A stretch of DNA of 18,408 nucleotides. Origin: Candidatus Aminicenantota bacterium. GTDB taxonomy: Bacteria; Acidobacteriota; Aminicenantia; UBA2199. Every line of letters starts with the position of its first letter. The first letter of the stretch is position 1. The stretch is taken from contig JAHELQ010000046.1 of NCBI GenBank assembly GCA_024644125.1, positions 1-18,408 of the forward strand. The letters are read 5' to 3'. This document shows, piece after piece, positions 16,159 through 18,408 of this stretch. A model generated the notes under the pieces. That model saw only the letters and a program-made list of their open reading frames with translations. It made no database searches and had not been told where the DNA came from. Position numbers and translations under genes: made by a program.

Positions 16159-16494
16159 TTATGGTTCGTCGATCCCAACCGTGATATTGAGCGTTGTCGG
16201 AGTATTCGGCGGAGCCTCGTTCGGCGCCAGTTTTACCCGCCACTGAGAATTGGTCCTGTAACAAGAAACCGCCAGGTCGAGATCCGGCCTCACACTGAAA
16301 AAACATCCCTCGGTGCTCACCCCCTCCGGCGCATTCACCAGCAGAGCCACATCGCTTCCCCCCAGATACACCATATCTTCCATCCCGCTGCCGATGGTCA
16401 CACTCAAATCATTGGTCCCATCAGCCAGTTGCCGGAACACCTGGATATCCTCTCCAAACACATTCTTCACATAAGCATTCGCTTGATCAGCCAT
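16159..16494 (-). CDS. Hypothetical 111-aa beta-rich protein, partner of the caspase-like peptidase
   Basis: ATG 16494 lies five bases after AGGAGG, so initiation is clear. No signal peptide or known domain is seen. Predicted strands include DLSVTI, MVYLGGSDVALLVN, LAVSCYR and WRVKLAP, fitting a small beta sandwich. It has weak by-eye resemblance to the 139-aa protein at its N-terminal half and to the C-terminus of the 156-aa protein (shared PTT-x-IT-[IV]-G and DEP). It starts 40 bases after the caspase-like gene, second in the operon. Possible roles: inhibitor, activator or substrate of the peptidases. Confidence 0.85.
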   Translation of the reverse strand: MADQANAYVKNVFGEDIQVFRQLADGTNDLSVTIGSGMEDMVYLGGSDVALLVNAPEGVSTEGCFFSVRPDLDLAVSCYRTNSQWRVKLAPNEAPPNTPTTLNITVGIDEP

Positions 16495-16534
16495 CTTTTC
16501 CTCCTAAAATTATTTCACTAAAAGGCTACAACTA

Positions 16535-18376
16535 TCAATCTGCAGCCCACACAGTTTTTATGGTAATGCGCTTCGCAAACCAATCTCCATTGTTTTTACC
16601 AAATGCCTTGATTTCCCTCTGCTGCCATTCCCCGATCCCATAGTGCCCAAACACAAAATCATCGATTCGTTCTGTAGTAACCACCAAAACGAATGTATCG
16701 ACAACTTCCGGGATAGTCCGGTTGGGAATGAACAGCGCGTGCCCGTCGTCCAATATGGTTTCTTTCTCGCTATTCCATATCTCCTGGCATGGCAAAATAG
16801 TTCGAATCCCAAAATCAGGAGCAAAATAGAGTAGAGTAAAAAACAACACTCTATCGGAATGATTGCCAACCTTTATTCTATAGGGAATACCGCCCCGGGC
16901 GTCGCAACTTTCATCTAACTCCAGCAAAACCTCACCCGAACCAAGCTTCCGTTCCGAATTGTCTTCCAGCAACTGGCAAACTCCAAAATCAACCGCTCGA
17001 GAATCCAAACGCGAATGAGAATTGTCGAGCCGGCTTAATCTCTTCCATCGTTCGATTTTCATCAATTGCATGATCAGGAGTTGAGCATTTTCTTCGGAAT
17101 ATCCATCCAGCTCCAGTAAAGAACGACCAGTAGTTTGGTTTAAGATTCTGATATTTCCCTTCCGGCAACTCACCTTGAACTCCGGCGAGTTATCGTCCCT
17201 TGCAAAATCCACCAAAGATCCGCTTCTTTCCCGTCGCACCTCTTCCACCAGCTCTATGCCCGGTAGTTCGCCGCTGAGAGAGACCAAAAGCGGGGGAACC
17301 GGCAACTCCTCGATGATACCTTCGTAATCGTTTTTTTTATCTAACACACAACCATTCTCCGCAACAATCTCGCTCTCCTGAATACCGATATGGACTGCGC
17401 GAACAGATAAAGTCGAGCCCAATGAATTGGAATCGCCTCCAGGGCATTTAACTGAAAAACGAACCGGCGACAATGGATTCAGTAACAACCCGTGAATCTG
17501 ACCGCAGCGAATGAACCATGCGTTATCCCGCTGAAAAACACTGTAGGTTTTGCCCATAGGCGGACTCCAACCATCCAGGAACCGATGATAAGCGCTCACA
17601 CCTTCGTAGCATTCGAGTTGTGGATTCTGAATATTCTCACTCGACTGCACAGCAGACCTCAATCTCAAAAAAAGATCCGCATAGCTCATCCTCCCTCTGG
17701 ATTCCCTCAAAATCCCACAGAGAAGACGAGAAAATATCCCACGATGATTACTGTCTTCCCACGCCTGCTCGGATTTCCCGCAACCGGCGAAAAACACCAT
17801 TTTGACATTGGGAATAGAAATCCCATGCTTCACGTAATATCCATCCATGTAACTGGAGAGCGGCCTCTCCTTGTTGGACCGGCTCACAAAGCGCGCGCCC
17901 GCCCCTTCACTCGCGCCTTCCCTAACACCGGAACCGGAATGGCAACAATCGAAAGTGGCCAATATATGAGGATTCCGCCGGGCCACTTCCGCAAACAAGA
18001 CCGCCATCTCCTTGTCCGCCAGGTCTAGCCCGCCTTCACTCCGGCTATCATAACAAACCAGAGACTCATGCATCCCATCCGGTTCGAATTCCAAAAATTC
18101 CTCAGGAGCTCTAGTCCTCGATCCATGACCGCTAAAGTGAAACCAAACGGCATCTTCCTCTCCCGCTCTACACAGGTGAGTGCGAAACAACCGGATGACA
18201 TTCCCCCGTGTGGCCATTTCATCCACAAGCACCTCGACATTCACATCAAAATAACCCAGTCTCTCTTCCACAAACGCCCGAACATCCTCTACATCGGCCA
18301 CACACCCCTCGAGCGCCGGAATCCCGGAAGGATATCGATTTATCCCCACCAACAAAACATATAGTTTTCGTTTCAT
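16535..18376 (-). CDS. Caspase-like (C14, metacaspase/orthocaspase type) peptidase with C-terminal DUF4384-like region
   Basis: The N-terminal 250 residues are a caspase-fold domain: YVLLVGINRYP, LEGCVADVEDV, catalytic His 84 in FHFSGHGS and catalytic Cys 145 in FDCCHSGSG. The LxGCxxD motif (Asp 28) is typical of metacaspase-like enzymes, in which acidic residues line a pocket for Arg/Lys, so cleavage after basic residues is likely. Residues about 265-490 are unrecognised and mostly strand-forming. Residues about 495-575 (GNHSDRVLFFTLLYFAPD, then a HALFIP strand and FVLVVTTERI) resemble DUF4384, often found C-terminal to bacterial caspase-like domains. No signal peptide or membrane helix. GTG 18391 is in frame, but AGGAG at 18384-18388 sits seven bases before ATG 18376, so the ATG is the start (613 aa). 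First visible gene of the minus-strand operon; its promoter is beyond the window. Confidence 0.93.
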   Translation of the reverse strand: MKRKLYVLLVGINRYPSGIPALEGCVADVEDVRAFVEERLGYFDVNVEVLVDEMATRGNVIRLFRTHLCRAGEEDAVWFHFSGHGSRTRAPEEFLEFEPDGMHESLVCYDSRSEGGLDLADKEMAVLFAEVARRNPHILATFDCCHSGSGVREGASEGAGARFVSRSNKERPLSSYMDGYYVKHGISIPNVKMVFFAGCGKSEQAWEDSNHRGIFSRLLCGILRESRGRMSYADLFLRLRSAVQSSENIQNPQLECYEGVSAYHRFLDGWSPPMGKTYSVFQRDNAWFIRCGQIHGLLLNPLSPVRFSVKCPGGDSNSLGSTLSVRAVHIGIQESEIVAENGCVLDKKNDYEGIIEELPVPPLLVSLSGELPGIELVEEVRRERSGSLVDFARDDNSPEFKVSCRKGNIRILNQTTGRSLLELDGYSEENAQLLIMQLMKIERWKRLSRLDNSHSRLDSRAVDFGVCQLLEDNSERKLGSGEVLLELDESCDARGGIPYRIKVGNHSDRVLFFTLLYFAPDFGIRTILPCQEIWNSEKETILDDGHALFIPNRTIPEVVDTFVLVVTTERIDDFVFGHYGIGEWQQREIKAFGKNNGDWFAKRITIKTVWAAD

Positions 18377-18383
18377 CTCACCT

Positions 18384-18388
18384 CTCCT
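18384..18388 (-). promoter_or_regulatory. Shine-Dalgarno fixing the caspase-like start
   Basis: The minus strand reads AGGAG here, seven bases before ATG 18376. It lies inside the extension that an in-frame GTG at 18391 would add, so the shorter protein is preferred. Confidence 0.7.
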
Positions 18389-18408
18389 CACTCAAGAGTT
18401 AGCCCTTA

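Noticed and set aside
14566..18376. Gasdermin or CRISPR-linked (craspase-type) system
   Set aside because: No pore-forming candidate with hydrophobic segments, no cas gene and no NTPase is encoded in the window beside the peptidases.

Overview
The window carries about a dozen protein-coding genes and no RNA gene, CRISPR array or insertion sequence that I can see. The two giant hybrid two-component sensors (periplasmic propeller, Y_Y_Y, kinase, receiver, AraC HTH) are a type common in Bacteroidota and in Acidobacteriota/Aminicenantes-like lineages. Strong Shine-Dalgarno sequences (AAGGAG, GGAGG, AAAAGGAGG) before most genes argue against Bacteroidota, so I lean, with low confidence, to an Acidobacteriota/Aminicenantes-type or similar uncultured Gram-negative bacterium of roughly 50% GC.

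Left part (1-2973): the 3' portion of a gene whose start lies outside the window and whose first visible residues look like the His/Asp part of a transglutaminase/papain-like cysteine-peptidase fold. It is followed by a radical SAM protein with a complete SPASM cysteine pattern. Next comes a 590-base stretch holding ten in-phase 21-bp imperfect repeats (a heptad repeat on the minus strand), then a well-initiated 69-residue peptide gene ending in a CxxC tail.

Middle part (3034-14155): two paralogous hybrid sensor/regulators of 1348 and 1318 aa, each directly preceded by a small protein gene (69 aa and 156 aa) with a strong ribosome binding site. Between them lie a class 3 lipase without signal peptide and a calcineurin-like metallophosphoesterase. 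No polysaccharide-utilisation genes are present, although sensors of this type usually control such loci.

Right part (14156-18408): a short plus-strand reading frame that looks like a 5'-truncated gene, a convergent stem-loop, and a tight minus-strand operon read right to left: caspase-like (C14) peptidase, 111-aa small protein, trypsin/V8-like serine peptidase, 139-aa small protein. Both peptidases have intact catalytic residues and no signal peptide, so they appear cytoplasmic. Each is followed by a small beta-rich protein; the two small proteins resemble each other weakly, and the first also resembles the 156-aa protein upstream of the second sensor. This two-protease, two-partner operon is the best candidate for an undescribed proteolytic signalling, cell-death or defence system; that role is inference from gene content only.
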